Of a stretch of 64,000 bases of DNA, positions 37,662 to 47,377 are shown piece by piece (the first letter of the stretch is position 1; every line of letters begins with the position of its first letter). The stretch covers positions 4,234,001 to 4,298,000 of the forward strand of contig CP163498.1 in the NCBI GenBank assembly GCA_041071465.1, given 5' to 3'. Both the position numbers and the translations under genes were made by a program. The stretch comes from Pseudomonas putida. GTDB taxonomy: Bacteria > Pseudomonadota > Gammaproteobacteria > Pseudomonadales > Pseudomonadaceae. Under the pieces are notes generated by a model, which did not search any database, was not told the origin of the DNA, and saw only the letters and a program-made list of their open reading frames with translations.

Positions 37662-40250
37662 ATGAACACAGCATTCCGCAAGCACCTGCCAGGCACCGAC
37701 CTGGACTACTTCGATGCCCGTGCGGCGGTCGAGGCGATCAAGCCCGGCGCCTACGACGGCCTGCCATACACCTCCCGCGTGCTCGCCGAAAACCTGGTGC
37801 GTCGCTGCGACCCGGCCACGCTCGACGCCTCGCTGAGCCAGCTGATCGAGCGCAAGCGCGACCTCGACTTCCCGTGGTTCCCGGCCCGCGTGGTGTGCCA
37901 CGACATTCTCGGCCAAACCGCGCTGGTCGATCTCGCCGGCCTGCGTGATGCCATCGCCGATAAAGGTGGTGACCCGGCTGCCGTCAACCCGGTGGTGCCG
38001 GTGCAACTGATCGTCGACCACTCGCTGGCCGTGGAGTGCGGTGGTTTCGACCCGCAGGCTTTCGAGAAGAACCGCGCCATCGAAGACCGCCGCAACGAAG
38101 ACCGCTTCCACTTCATCAACTGGACCAAGAAGGCGTTCAAGAACGTCGACGTGATCCAGCCGGGCAACGGCATCATGCACCAGATCAATCTGGAGAAGAT
38201 GTCGCCGGTGATCCATAACGACCGTGGCGTGGCCTATCCGGACACCTGCGTCGGCACCGACAGCCACACCCCGCACGTCGATGCCCTGGGCGTGATCGCC
38301 ATCGGCGTGGGCGGCCTGGAAGCCGAGAACGTGATGCTCGGGCGCGCCTCCTGGATGCGCCTGCCGGAAATCGTCGGCGTCGAGCTGACCGGCAAGCTGG
38401 CGCCGAACATCACCGCCACCGACCTGGTGCTGGCCCTGACCGAGTTCCTGCGCAAGCAGAAGGTGGTCGGCGCGTATCTGGAGTTTCACGGTGAGGGTGC
38501 CCGCGCCCTGACCCTGGGCGATCGCGCCACCATTTCCAACATGGCCCCGGAATACGGCGCCACTGCAGCGATGTTCGCCATCGACCAGCAGACCATCGAC
38601 TACCTGCGCCTGACCGGCCGTGAAGAGCAGCAGGTCAAGCTGGTGGAGACCTACGCCAAGGCCGCCGGCCTGTGGGCCGACAGCCTGGGCGCTGCCGTTT
38701 ATGAGCGTACCCTGAGCTTCGACCTGTCGAGCGTGGTGCGCAACATGGCCGGCCCGTCCAACCCGCATGCTCGCGTGGCCACCAGCGACCTGGCGGCCAA
38801 AGGCATCGCCGGCAGTTGGGAAGAGGTACCGGGGCAAATGCCTGATGGCGCGGTGATCATCGCCGCCATCACCAGTTGCACCAACACCAGTAACCCGCGC
38901 AACGTGATTGCCGCAGGCTTGATTGCACGCAATGCCAACCGGCTGGGGCTGGCCCGCAAGCCGTGGGTCAAGTCATCGCTGGCGCCAGGCTCCAAGGCCG
39001 TGCAGTTGTATCTGGAAGAGGCCGGCCTGGAGAAGGAACTGGAGCAACTCGGCTTTGGCATCGTCGCCTTCGCCTGCACCACTTGCAACGGTATGTCCGG
39101 CGCCCTCGACCCGGTGATCCAGCAAGAGATCATCGACCGCGACCTGTACGCCACCGCCGTGCTGTCGGGTAACCGCAACTTCGACGGGCGTATCCATCCG
39201 TATGCCAAACAGGCTTTCCTGGCTTCACCGCCGCTGGTGGTGGCCTACGCCATCGCCGGTACCATCCGCTTCGACATCGAGAAGGATGTGCTGGGTGTGG
39301 TCGATGGCAAGGAAATCCGCCTGAAGGATATCTGGCCCAGCGATGAAGAAATCGATGCCGTGGTGCGTGCCGCGGTCAAGCCGGAGCAGTTCCGCAAGGT
39401 GTATATCCCGATGTTCGCCATCGAGGAGGACCGTGGGCCGAAAGTGGCGCCGCTGTACGACTGGCGCCCGATGAGTACCTACATCCGCCGCCCACCCTAC
39501 TGGGAAGGCGCCCTGGCGGGCGAGCGCACGTTGCGTGGCATGCGCCCGCTGGCGGTGCTGCCGGACAACATCACCACCGACCACCTGTCGCCATCGAACG
39601 CCATCATGCTCGACAGCGCCGCCGGTGAGTACCTGGCAAAAATGGGCCTGCCGGAAGAGGACTTCAACTCCTACGCTACCCACCGTGGCGACCACCTCAC
39701 CGCCCAGCGAGCCACCTTTGCCAACCCCAAGCTGTTCAACGAAATGGTGCGCAAGGAAGATGGCAGCGTGAAGCAGGGCTCGCTGGCGCGTATCGAGCCG
39801 GAAGGCAAGGTCACCCGCATGTGGGAGGCGATCGAAACCTACATGCAGCGCAAGCAGCCGCTGATCATCGTTGCCGGTGCGGACTACGGCCAGGGCTCGT
39901 CCCGTGACTGGGCGGCCAAAGGTGTGCGCCTGGCGGGTGTCGAGGCAATCGTCGCCGAAGGCTTCGAGCGCATTCACCGCACCAACCTGGTGGGCATGGG
40001 CGTGTTACCGCTGGAGTTCAAACCGGGCACCGACCGCAAGACCCTGGGCCTGGACGGCAGCGAGACCTATGACGTGCTGGGCGCGCGTACGCCACGGGCG
40101 ACCCTGACGTTAGTGGTTACCCGCAGCAATGGCGAGCGCCTTGACGTGCCGGTGACCTGCCGCCTGGACACTGCCGAGGAAGTGTCGATCTACGAAGCGG
40201 GTGGTGTGCTGCAGCGCTTTGCCCAGGACTTCCTCGAAGCGACCGCCTGA
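37662..40250 (+). CDS. acnD: Fe/S-dependent 2-methylisocitrate dehydratase AcnD
   Basis: AcnD dehydrates 2-methylcitrate to a methylaconitate isomer, which PrpF then converts for rehydration. The 862-residue product is an AcnA-type aconitase with cluster cysteines in AITSCTNTSNP and ACTTCNGMSG and the mobile C-terminal domain (GADYGQGSSRDWAAKG). Presence together with PrpF is the diagnostic pair of this variant cycle. ATG 37662 (MNTAFRKHLPG) is chosen as the family start; the open frame extends back into prpC from 37446. The REP repeat lies just upstream. Confidence 0.95.
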   Translation: MNTAFRKHLPGTDLDYFDARAAVEAIKPGAYDGLPYTSRVLAENLVRRCDPATLDASLSQLIERKRDLDFPWFPARVVCHDILGQTALVDLAGLRDAIADKGGDPAAVNPVVPVQLIVDHSLAVECGGFDPQAFEKNRAIEDRRNEDRFHFINWTKKAFKNVDVIQPGNGIMHQINLEKMSPVIHNDRGVAYPDTCVGTDSHTPHVDALGVIAIGVGGLEAENVMLGRASWMRLPEIVGVELTGKLAPNITATDLVLALTEFLRKQKVVGAYLEFHGEGARALTLGDRATISNMAPEYGATAAMFAIDQQTIDYLRLTGREEQQVKLVETYAKAAGLWADSLGAAVYERTLSFDLSSVVRNMAGPSNPHARVATSDLAAKGIAGSWEEVPGQMPDGAVIIAAITSCTNTSNPRNVIAAGLIARNANRLGLARKPWVKSSLAPGSKAVQLYLEEAGLEKELEQLGFGIVAFACTTCNGMSGALDPVIQQEIIDRDLYATAVLSGNRNFDGRIHPYAKQAFLASPPLVVAYAIAGTIRFDIEKDVLGVVDGKEIRLKDIWPSDEEIDAVVRAAVKPEQFRKVYIPMFAIEEDRGPKVAPLYDWRPMSTYIRRPPYWEGALAGERTLRGMRPLAVLPDNITTDHLSPSNAIMLDSAAGEYLAKMGLPEEDFNSYATHRGDHLTAQRATFANPKLFNEMVRKEDGSVKQGSLARIEPEGKVTRMWEAIETYMQRKQPLIIVAGADYGQGSSRDWAAKGVRLAGVEAIVAEGFERIHRTNLVGMGVLPLEFKPGTDRKTLGLDGSETYDVLGARTPRATLTLVVTRSNGERLDVPVTCRLDTAEEVSIYEAGGVLQRFAQDFLEATA

Positions 40251-40259
40251 GTATGAAGC

Positions 40260-40278
40260 GGGGCCGCTTTGCGGCCCC
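40260..40278 (+). repeat. GGGGCCGC/GCGGCCCC hairpin between acnD and prpF
   Basis: A perfect 8-bp stem with a TTT loop lies 10 bp after the acnD stop. It is a variant of the GGGGCTGC hairpin found at other junctions of this operon. Confidence 0.55.
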
Positions 40279-40314
40279 AGGGTATTTCACCGGACTATCA
40301 GGATGCCCAAGACA

Positions 40315-41505
40315 ATGGCACATGTACCGCAAGTAAAAATCCCCGCCACCTACATCCGCGGCGGCACCAGCAAAGGCGTGTTCTTCCGCCTGCAAGACCT
40401 GCCCGAGCAGGCGCAAATCCCCGGCCCCGCCCGCGATGCACTGCTGCTGCGGGTAATCGGCAGCCCCGACCCCTACGGCAAGCAGATCGACGGCATGGGC
40501 GGTGCGACGTCCAGCACCAGCAAGACCGTGATCCTGTCGCGAAGCATCAAGCCCGAGCACGATGTCGATTACCTGTTCGGCCAAGTCAGCATCGACAAGG
40601 CCTTCGTCGACTGGAGCGGCAATTGCGGCAACCTGTCCGCTGCGGTCGGTTCGTTCGCCATCAGCAGCGGCCTGGTCGACCCGGCGCGCATACCGCGCAA
40701 CGGTATCGCCACCGTGCGCATCTGGCAGGCGAACATCGGCAAGACCATCATCGCCCATGTGCCGGTCACCGAAGGCGAGGTGCAGGAAACCGGCGATTTC
40801 GAGCTGGACGGGGTGACCTTCCCGGCGGCCGAGGTGCAGCTGGAGTTTCTTGACCCGGCCGCCGACGAGGACGGCGACGGGGGTGCCATGTTCCCTACCG
40901 GCAAGCTGGTCGATGACCTGGAAGTGCCGGGTGTGGGCACCTTCAAGGCGACCTTGATCAATGCCGGCATCCCGACCATTTTTGTCAATGCTGCCGATAT
41001 CGGCTACACCGGTACCGAACTGCAGGACGCTATCAATGGCGACCCGCAGGCACTGCTGCGTTTTGAGACCATTCGCGCCTATGGCGCCTTGCGCATGGGC
41101 CTGATCGACAATGTCGACCAGGCTGCCGGGCGTCAGCACACACCAAAAGTGGCGTTCGTTGCGCCACCGAGCACCTACACTGCGTCCAGTGGCAAGCCGG
41201 TGCAGGCAGGCGATATCGACCTGCTGGTACGGGCCCTGTCGATGGGCAAGCTGCACCATGCCATGATGGGTACGGCGGCGGTGGCAATCGGCACCGCAGC
41301 GGCCATTCCGGGCACGCTGGTCAACCTCGCCGCTGGCGGGGGCGAGCGCAGCGCCGTGCGTTTCGGTCATCCCTCGGGCACCCTGCGGGTCGGCGCCGAG
41401 GCGCGTCAGGAGAAGGGTGAGTGGACGGTGACCAAGGCAATCATGAGCCGCAGTGCTCGCGTGCTGATGGAGGGCTGGGTTCGCGTGCCTGGCGACAGCT
41501 TCTAA
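40315..41505 (+). CDS. prpF: 2-methylaconitate cis-trans isomerase PrpF
   Basis: PrpF moves the double bond of the methylaconitate made by AcnD so that it can be rehydrated to 2-methylisocitrate. The product of 396 residues has the PrpF N terminus PQVKIPATYIRGGTSKGVFF, GNCGNLSAAVGSFAI and the C-terminal GGGERSAVRFGHPSG. Two ATGs are plausible: 40303 (MPKTMAHV) and 40315 (MAHVPQV). I favour the second because family members begin there, and neither has an ideal binding site. It is the fifth gene of the gntR-prp operon. Confidence 0.92.
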   Translation: MAHVPQVKIPATYIRGGTSKGVFFRLQDLPEQAQIPGPARDALLLRVIGSPDPYGKQIDGMGGATSSTSKTVILSRSIKPEHDVDYLFGQVSIDKAFVDWSGNCGNLSAAVGSFAISSGLVDPARIPRNGIATVRIWQANIGKTIIAHVPVTEGEVQETGDFELDGVTFPAAEVQLEFLDPAADEDGDGGAMFPTGKLVDDLEVPGVGTFKATLINAGIPTIFVNAADIGYTGTELQDAINGDPQALLRFETIRAYGALRMGLIDNVDQAAGRQHTPKVAFVAPPSTYTASSGKPVQAGDIDLLVRALSMGKLHHAMMGTAAVAIGTAAAIPGTLVNLAAGGGERSAVRFGHPSGTLRVGAEARQEKGEWTVTKAIMSRSARVLMEGWVRVPGDSF

Positions 41506-41535
41506 CGCACCAGCGGCGCTCGGCTTTAGTCAGTT

Positions 41536-41554
41536 GGGGCTGCTGTGCAGCCCC
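41536..41554 (+). repeat. GGGGCTGC/GCAGCCCC hairpin between prpF and prpD
   Basis: A perfect 8-bp stem with a TGT loop lies 24 bp before the prpD start codon; the ribosome binding site GAAGGGAGC follows it. It is identical in its arms to the copies at 28999 and 31310. Confidence 0.6.
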
Positions 41555-41577
41555 GGCAATTCTGAAGGGAGCTGGAT

Positions 41578-43062
41578 ATGAGCGCCAACGTAGACCTCAA
41601 TGACCGCCCGGACTACGACCGGGTGCTGCAAACCCTGGCCGACTACGCCCTCGGTTATCGGGTCGATTCTGCTGAAGCCCTGGACACCGCGCGCAACTGC
41701 CTGATGGACACCCTGGGCTGCGGTCTTCTCGCCTTGCGCTTCCCTGAGTGCACCAAGCTGCTGGGCCCATTGGTGGAAGGTACCGTGGTGCCCCATGGGG
41801 CTCGCGTTCCTGGCACCGCCTACCGCCTCGATCCGGTCAAGGCTGCCTGGGATATCGGTTGTGCCGTGCGCTGGCTGGACTATAACGACACCTGGCTGGC
41901 TGCCGAATGGGCTCACCCCTCAGACAACCTTGGCGGCATCCTGGCCGTTGCTGATCACCTGTCACAAAAGCGCGTGGCCGCTGGTGAAGCGCCGCTGCTG
42001 ATGCGTGATGTGCTCGAAGCCATGGTCATGGCCCACGAGATTCAGGGTGTGCTGGCGCTGGAAAACTCGTTCAACCGTGTTGGGCTCGACCACGTGATTC
42101 TGGTGAAGGTAGCCTCGACTGCCGTGTGCGCCAGGCTGATGGGGGCCAACCGCGAGCAGATGCTCTCGGCCTTGTCCCACGCCTTCGTCGACGGCCAGGC
42201 CCTGCGCACATACCGCCATGCGCCCAACGCGGGCTCACGCAAGTCTTGGGCCGCGGGTGATGCGTCCAGCCGGGGCGTGCGCCTGGCCGATATCGCCTTG
42301 CGTGGCGAGATGGGCGTGCCGGGTGTGCTTACGGCGCCGCAATGGGGCTTCTACGACGTATCGTTCAGCCATACCAACAAGGACTTGGCGCTCAAGCCTG
42401 CTGGGCAGTACGAGCTGCGTCTGCCCCAGGCCTTGGGCAGCTATGTGATGGAAAACGTGCTGTTCAAGGTCAGCTTTCCTGCCGAGTTTCATGCTCAGAC
42501 CGCCTGTGAGGCGGCCGTCACCCTGCATCCGCGTGTACGAAACCGCCTGCACGAAATCGACCGCATCGTCATCACCACCCAGGAGTCGGCGATCCGCATC
42601 ATTTCCAAAAGCGGCCCGCTGGCCAACGCCGCCGACCGCGACCATTGCCTGCAGTATATGGTGGCGGTGCCGCTGATCTTCGGCCATTTGGTGGCTGAGC
42701 ATTATGAGGATGCCTTCCATGCCAACCACCCGAGCATCGATCGTTTGCGCGAGAAGATGGAGGTGGTGGAAGACCCGCGCTTCAGCCGCGAGTACCTGGA
42801 ACCGGACAAGCGTTCGATCGCTAACGCGCTGCAGGTATTCTTCAAGGATGGCAGCAGCACCGAGCAAGTGCTGGTGGAGTATCCGATCGGGCATCGGCGG
42901 CGGCGTGGAGAAGGCATACCGTTGCTGGAGGCCAAGTTCAGGGCCAACCTGGCGACCCGTTTCGCGCGGCAGCGGTGTGGCGAGATTGGAGAGCTGTGCA
43001 AGGACCAGCAGCGGCTGGAGCGCACAGCGGTGCACGGGTTCGTGGATTTGTTCGTGATCTGA
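41578..43062 (+). CDS. prpD: 2-methylcitrate dehydratase PrpD
   Basis: PrpD belongs to the MmgE/PrpD family of cofactor-independent 2-methylcitrate dehydratases. The 494-residue product has the expected N-terminal helical domain ([19 protein letters not shown]), [18 protein letters not shown] and [21 protein letters not shown], and the usual C terminus. Having both PrpD and AcnD/PrpF in one operon is common in Pseudomonas, so the two dehydratases may be partly redundant. It is the last gene of the operon and is followed by a strong bidirectional terminator. Confidence 0.94.
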   Translation: MSANVDLNDRPDYDRVLQTLADYALGYRVDSAEALDTARNCLMDTLGCGLLALRFPECTKLLGPLVEGTVVPHGARVPGTAYRLDPVKAAWDIGCAVRWLDYNDTWLAAEWAHPSDNLGGILAVADHLSQKRVAAGEAPLLMRDVLEAMVMAHEIQGVLALENSFNRVGLDHVILVKVASTAVCARLMGANREQMLSALSHAFVDGQALRTYRHAPNAGSRKSWAAGDASSRGVRLADIALRGEMGVPGVLTAPQWGFYDVSFSHTNKDLALKPAGQYELRLPQALGSYVMENVLFKVSFPAEFHAQTACEAAVTLHPRVRNRLHEIDRIVITTQESAIRIISKSGPLANAADRDHCLQYMVAVPLIFGHLVAEHYEDAFHANHPSIDRLREKMEVVEDPRFSREYLEPDKRSIANALQVFFKDGSSTEQVLVEYPIGHRRRRGEGIPLLEAKFRANLATRFARQRCGEIGELCKDQQRLERTAVHGFVDLFVI

Positions 43063-43082
43063 GGCCGGAGTGGGGTTGAAAC

Positions 43083-43116
43083 AAGAAAGCCCTGGCATCA
43101 CTGCCAGGGCTTTCTT
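43083..43116. terminator. Bidirectional terminator between prpD and acnB
   Basis: A perfect 15-bp stem (43083-43097 with 43102-43116) with a TCAC loop has A-rich and T-rich flanks on its two sides, so it ends both converging transcripts. Confidence 0.9.
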
Positions 43117-43134
43117 TACAACCTGTGACTCAGC

Positions 43135-45744
43135 TTACGCCTGCACCACCGGGATCTTGGCGTTGGCTGCCGCTTCGCGGAACTCGGCGATCTGGTCGAA
43201 GCTCAGGTAGCGGTAAACGTCGGCAGCCATGCTGTCGATGTCTTTCGCGTACTGCATGTACTCTTCGACGGTCGGCAGCTTGCCGATGATCGAAGCAACA
43301 GCAGCCAGCTCGGCCGATGCCAGGTACACGTTGGTAGCGTCGCCCAGACGGTTCGGGAAGTTACGGGTCGAGGTGGAAACCACGGTCGAACCGGTCTGCA
43401 CACGTGCCTGGTTACCCATGCACAGCGAGCAGCCTGGCATTTCCATGCGTGCGCCGGCCTTGCCGTAGATGCCGTAGTAGCCTTCTTCGGTCAGCTGGTG
43501 AGCGTCCATCTTGGTTGGCGGAGCCAGCCACAGACGGGTTGGGATGCCACCCTTGACCTTGTCCAGCAGCTTGCCGGCAGCGCGGAAGTGACCGATGTTG
43601 GTCATGCACGAACCGATGAACACTTCGTCGATCTTCTCGCCCTGTACCGAGGACAGCAGGCGGGCATCATCCGGGTCGTTCGGCGCGCAGAGCACAGGCT
43701 CCTTGACGTCGGCCAGGTCGATTTCGATGATTTCGGCGTACTCGGCATCGGCGTCGGCCGACAGCAGCTCAGGCTTGGCCAGCCAGGCTTCCATGGCCTG
43801 GGCGCGACGCTCCAGGGTGCGGGCATCGCCGTAGCCTTCACCGATCATCCAGCGCAGCAGGGTGATGTTGGAGGTCAGGTACTCGGCGATGGCCTTCTCT
43901 GGCAGCTTGATGGTGCAACCGGCAGCGGAACGCTCGGCCGAGGCGTCGGACAGCTCGAAGGCTTGCTCGACGGTCAGTTCGTCCAGGCCTTCGATTTCCA
44001 GGATGCGGCCGGAGAAGGCGTTTTTCTTGCCCTTCTTCTCGACGGTCAGCAGGCCCTTCTGGATGGCGTAGTAAGGGATGGCATGCACCAGGTCACGCAG
44101 GGTGATGCCTGGCTGCAGTTTGCCCTTGAAGCGCACCAGGATCGACTCTGGCATGTCCAGCGGCATGACGCCGGTGGCGGCGGCGAAAGCCACCAGGCCG
44201 GAACCGGCCGGGAACGAGATACCGATCGGGAAGCGGGTGTGTGAGTCGCCACCGGTACCCACGGTGTCAGGCATCAGCATGCGGTTCAGCCAGCTGTGGA
44301 TGATGCCGTCGCCTGGGCGCAGCGACACGCCACCACGGGTGCGGATGAAGTCTGGCAGGGTGTGGTGGGTGGTGACGTCGATCGGCTTCGGATAGGCCGC
44401 GGTGTGGCAGAACGACTGCATCACCAGGTCAGCGGAGAAGCCCAGGCACGCCAGGTCTTTCAGCTCGTCGCGGGTCATCGGGCCCGTGGTGTCCTGGGAG
44501 CCGACGGTGGTCATCTTCGGCTCGCAGTAGGCACCTGGGCGCACGCCCTGGCCTTCTGGCAGGCCGCAGGCACGGCCGACCATTTTCTGCGCCAGGGTGA
44601 AGCCCTTGCCGGAATCGGCAGGCTGCTCTGGTTTCTTGAACAGGTCGGAAGCACCCAGGCCCAGTTCGGCGCGGGCTTTTTCGGTCAAGCCACGGCCGAC
44701 GATCAGCGGAATACGGCCGCCAGCGCGGACTTCATCCAGCAGCACTTCGGTTTTCAGCTCGAAGTTGGTGACCAGTTCGTCGCTGCCGTGACGGCGTACT
44801 TCACCTTTGTATGGGTAAACGTCGATGACGTCGCCCATGCCCAGGTTGGTGCAGTCGAATTCGATCGGCAGGGCGCCGGCGTCTTCCATGGTGTTGTAGA
44901 AGATCGGGGCGATCTTGGTGCCGAAGCAGAAGCCACCGGCGCGTTTGTTCGGCACGTACGGGATGTCGTCGCCGAAGAACCACAGTACCGAGTTGGTAGC
45001 GGATTTACGCGAGGAGCCGGTACCGACCACGTCACCCACATAGGCAACCGGGAAACCCTTGGCCTTGACGGCTTCGATCTGGGCCAGCGGGCCGACCGAA
45101 CCAGGCTGCGACGGTTCGATGCCGTCGCGGGCCATTTTCAGCATGGCCAGGGCGTGCAGCGGGATGTCTGGGCGCGACCAGGCGTCCGGGGCTGGGGACA
45201 GGTCGTCGGTGTTGGTTTCGCCAGGTACCTTGAACACGGTCAGGGTGTACTTGTCGGCGATGGCCGGACGCGAGGTGAACCACTCGCCGGCAGCCCAGGA
45301 TTCCAGCACGGCCTTGGCATGCGCGTTGCCGGCCTTGGCTTTTTCGGCCACGTCGTGGAAGGCATCGAACATCAGCAGGGTGTGCTTGAGCTGCTCGGCC
45401 GCGACGGCGCCCAGTTCGGCGTCATCCAGCAGTGCGACCAGCGTTTCGATGTTGTAGCCGCCCTGCATGGTGCCCAGCAGTTCGGTGGCGTGCTTGCGGT
45501 CGATCAGTGGCGACTTGGCTTCGCCCTTGGCGACGGCGGAGAGGAAAGCGGCCTTGACGTAGGCAGCTTCGTCGACCCCTGGCGGTACGCGGTTGGTGAT
45601 CAGGTCTACGAGGAAGGCTTCTTCGCCGGCCGGCGGGTTTTTCAGCAGCTCGACCAGGCCTGCAGTTTGTTCGGCGTTCAGCGGCTGGGGCACGATGCCC
45701 AGGGCGGCACGCTCTTCGATGTGTTTGCGGTAGGCTTCAAGCAC
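43135..45744 (-). CDS. acnB: Bifunctional aconitate hydratase 2 / 2-methylisocitrate dehydratase
   Basis: AcnB is the main TCA-cycle aconitase and can also hydrate the methylaconitate from PrpF to 2-methylisocitrate, so it completes the neighbouring cycle. The 869-residue product has the N-terminal HEAT-like domain, a domain 4 placed near the N terminus ([17 protein letters not shown]), and cluster cysteines in [10 protein letters not shown] and [10 protein letters not shown] choose GTG 45744 because AGGGAA lies seven bases before it and the family starts with [13 protein letters not shown] 45759 lies within that binding site and would add five residues. Confidence 0.93.
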   Translation of the reverse strand: MLEAYRKHIEERAALGIVPQPLNAEQTAGLVELLKNPPAGEEAFLVDLITNRVPPGVDEAAYVKAAFLSAVAKGEAKSPLIDRKHATELLGTMQGGYNIETLVALLDDAELGAVAAEQLKHTLLMFDAFHDVAEKAKAGNAHAKAVLESWAAGEWFTSRPAIADKYTLTVFKVPGETNTDDLSPAPDAWSRPDIPLHALAMLKMARDGIEPSQPGSVGPLAQIEAVKAKGFPVAYVGDVVGTGSSRKSATNSVLWFFGDDIPYVPNKRAGGFCFGTKIAPIFYNTMEDAGALPIEFDCTNLGMGDVIDVYPYKGEVRRHGSDELVTNFELKTEVLLDEVRAGGRIPLIVGRGLTEKARAELGLGASDLFKKPEQPADSGKGFTLAQKMVGRACGLPEGQGVRPGAYCEPKMTTVGSQDTTGPMTRDELKDLACLGFSADLVMQSFCHTAAYPKPIDVTTHHTLPDFIRTRGGVSLRPGDGIIHSWLNRMLMPDTVGTGGDSHTRFPIGISFPAGSGLVAFAAATGVMPLDMPESILVRFKGKLQPGITLRDLVHAIPYYAIQKGLLTVEKKGKKNAFSGRILEIEGLDELTVEQAFELSDASAERSAAGCTIKLPEKAIAEYLTSNITLLRWMIGEGYGDARTLERRAQAMEAWLAKPELLSADADAEYAEIIEIDLADVKEPVLCAPNDPDDARLLSSVQGEKIDEVFIGSCMTNIGHFRAAGKLLDKVKGGIPTRLWLAPPTKMDAHQLTEEGYYGIYGKAGARMEMPGCSLCMGNQARVQTGSTVVSTSTRNFPNRLGDATNVYLASAELAAVASIIGKLPTVEEYMQYAKDIDSMAADVYRYLSFDQIAEFREAAANAKIPVVQA

Positions 45745-46149
45745 AGTTATTTCCCTCATCAGTGGTCCCTAAAGGGGGTCCGGGACGCTTATCCAGCATT
45801 CAATGCACCCATGCGCTGCCACGGCTTTGTGGGCCGCCCAGCCAGAGTCGCAAAGAATCCTTACAGAAGCTGCTTTCAAAGTTTTACGCCTGCAGAACGG
45901 GGGCTGATGAGGGTTGGCGCGGGCATGCGAGGGAAGCATGACCCGGGCCAACGCCGTTCTACCGGATTAACTGTGCTCGTGACGCTTTGAAAACAGCTTC
46001 CAACGGACATTGTTGCCTTTGAAAAGGCCGGATGATTCTACGGCAAAAAAAGCCCGAAGGTAAGGCGGTGAACATGACTTTAACGAGTGACCCTGGTTAG
46101 ACAAAGGGCTAACATGGGCCTGTGTTCCACCGCCAAGCTGTTGTTTTTC
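45745..46149. other. 405-bp divergent region between acnB and the DUF1289 gene
   Basis: No gene is evident. It should carry the acnB promoter (minus strand) and that of the DUF1289 gene. I found no convincing -35/-10 pair, terminator or repeat. Confidence 0.35.
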
Positions 46150-46629
46150 ATGTCCAACAAGTCCATCAAAACCCCTTGCGTCGGCCTGTGCTCCACGGTG
46201 TACGGAGACACGGTGTGCCGTGGCTGCAAGCGTTTTCACCACGAAGTGATCAACTGGAACGGTTACGACGACACGCAGAAGCGCGCCGTGTGGTTGCGCC
46301 TTGAGCAACTGCTGGTGCAGGTGATGATGGCCAAGCTTGAGGTGTTCGACAAAAGCCTGCTGCGCCAGCAACTGGAGCAGCGCTCGATCCGCTTTGTCGA
46401 GCAGCAGTCAGAATATTGCTGGGCTTACCAGCTTATCGCCCGCGGGGCGCGGATGATCCGTGACCTGGAGGCCTACGGTATGGTGCTGTTGCCGGAATTT
46501 CGCGACTGGGAACTGCCGCAGTTGCGCGATGCCATCGATCGCGAGTTTTTCCTGCTTTCAGAGGCGCATTATCAGCGCTACATCGCCCCCAGCTTCCTGC
46601 GCGATGCCTTGGCGACGGGGCAAGGTTGA
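46150..46629 (+). CDS. DUF1289 domain-containing protein
   Basis: The 159-residue product begins MSNKSIKTPCVGLCSTVYGD and has a Cys-X3-Cys and Cys-X2-Cys set (PCVGLC, CRGCKRFHHEV), the DUF1289 signature, thought to bind iron-sulfur or zinc. The C-terminal part is helical and unlike the short core domain of most members. The start is uncertain: ATG 46150 gives the domain near the N terminus, while ATG 46114 would add 12 residues, and neither has a strong binding site. Function unknown. Confidence 0.82.
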   Translation: MSNKSIKTPCVGLCSTVYGDTVCRGCKRFHHEVINWNGYDDTQKRAVWLRLEQLLVQVMMAKLEVFDKSLLRQQLEQRSIRFVEQQSEYCWAYQLIARGARMIRDLEAYGMVLLPEFRDWELPQLRDAIDREFFLLSEAHYQRYIAPSFLRDALATGQG

Positions 46630-46650
46630 CGCTGAGTGGGTGAAGCTACC

Positions 46651-46682
46651 GGCCCCTTCGCGGGGTTACCCGCGAAGGGGCC
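46651..46682. repeat. REP-like perfect hairpin between DUF1289 gene and queD
   Basis: GGCCCCTTCGCGGG at 46651-46664 pairs perfectly with 46669-46682 across a GTTA loop (14-bp arms). It matches the common P. putida repeat word CCTTCGCGGG. It lies between two converging genes. Confidence 0.8.
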
Positions 46683-46697
46683 GACGTAGAGCCTGAA

Positions 46698-47054
46698 TCA
46701 GTCGCCGGTATACTCGCAACCGCTGGTGCAGGTTTCGTGGATGCGTACCTTCGACAGCTCTGGCATCAACGGCTTGACCTGGTCCCAGATCCACTTGGCG
46801 ATTACTTCGCTGGTAGGGTTTTCCAGGCCAGGGATGTCGTTCAGGTAGTTGTGGTCCAGCTGCTCGTAGATCGGTTTGAAGATCGCCTTGACCTCGGCGA
46901 AGTCGCGGATCCAGCCAGTGTGCGGGTCGAGCGGGCCGGTCAGGTGCAGGCCGACCTTGAACGAGTGACCATGCAGGCGGCCGCATTTGTGCCCTTCAGG
47001 GACGTGGGGCAGGCGGTGGGCCGATTCGAATGTGAATTCCTTGAAGATTTCCAC
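46698..47054 (-). CDS. queD: 6-carboxytetrahydropterin synthase QueD
   Basis: QueD converts dihydroneopterin triphosphate to 6-carboxytetrahydropterin in queuosine tRNA modification. The 118-residue product has the zinc-binding His residues in SAHRLPHV and RLHGHSFKV, the catalytic Cys in HKCGRLHGH, and the C-terminal [14 protein letters not shown] with the catalytic Glu. The length is normal for QueD. It is apparently a single gene. Upstream (47107) is a 10-bp direct repeat that may be an operator. Confidence 0.93.
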   Translation of the reverse strand: MEIFKEFTFESAHRLPHVPEGHKCGRLHGHSFKVGLHLTGPLDPHTGWIRDFAEVKAIFKPIYEQLDHNYLNDIPGLENPTSEVIAKWIWDQVKPLMPELSKVRIHETCTSGCEYTGD

Positions 47055-47338
47055 TGGTGGACCTGTATAGCTGGTGGGGTAAGGGCTTGAGCGGAAATTG
47101 GTATTTCAATGTACTGCTCAATGTACTGATTGGTCGTCGCTGGGGTGAAAGAGGTCATTCACTGAGTGATGGCCGGCTGGCGCCAGGCAACCAAATTGGG
47201 CGCTATCTTAACCTGTTTTTTAGGGGGGGCTTCACGGAATCTGCGATAGAAGGTATTCCGGCCGGTCGCATTTTCGCGGTTGCGGGGTAGGATCCTGGGT
47301 AGTAAGTGGAAGAGCTTGTGCCATTGTAAATACAATGA
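47055..47338. other. AT-richer region upstream of queD
   Basis: The stretch from the queD start to the terminator at 47339 has no credible gene. It holds the direct repeat at 47107-47128 and the palindrome CATTGTAAATACAATG at 47322-47337. The queD promoter should lie here on the minus strand. Confidence 0.45.
47107..47128. repeat. 10-bp direct repeat upstream of queD
   Basis: CAATGTACTG occurs twice with a 2-bp spacer (47107-47116 and 47119-47128), 52 bp before the queD start. The spacing of one helical turn suits a regulator dimer. Confidence 0.6.
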
Positions 47339-47364
47339 AAAAGCCCGCTTGCTGGCGGGCTTTT
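47339..47364 (-). terminator. Terminator of the lower-GC hypothetical gene
   Basis: AAAAGCCCGC pairs with GCGGGCTTTT across TTGCTG, and on the minus strand a T-run follows. It lies 14 bp after the stop of the 216-residue gene. Confidence 0.8.
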
Positions 47365-47377
47365 GAAGATGCTGTAA

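Noticed and set aside
44296..45990. 564-codon open frame on the plus strand opposite acnB
   Set aside because: Antisense shadow of acnB with no domain signature and no ribosome binding site.
47057..47290. 77-codon open frame upstream of queD
   Set aside because: Overlaps the queD promoter, has no binding site and composition unlike coding sequence here.
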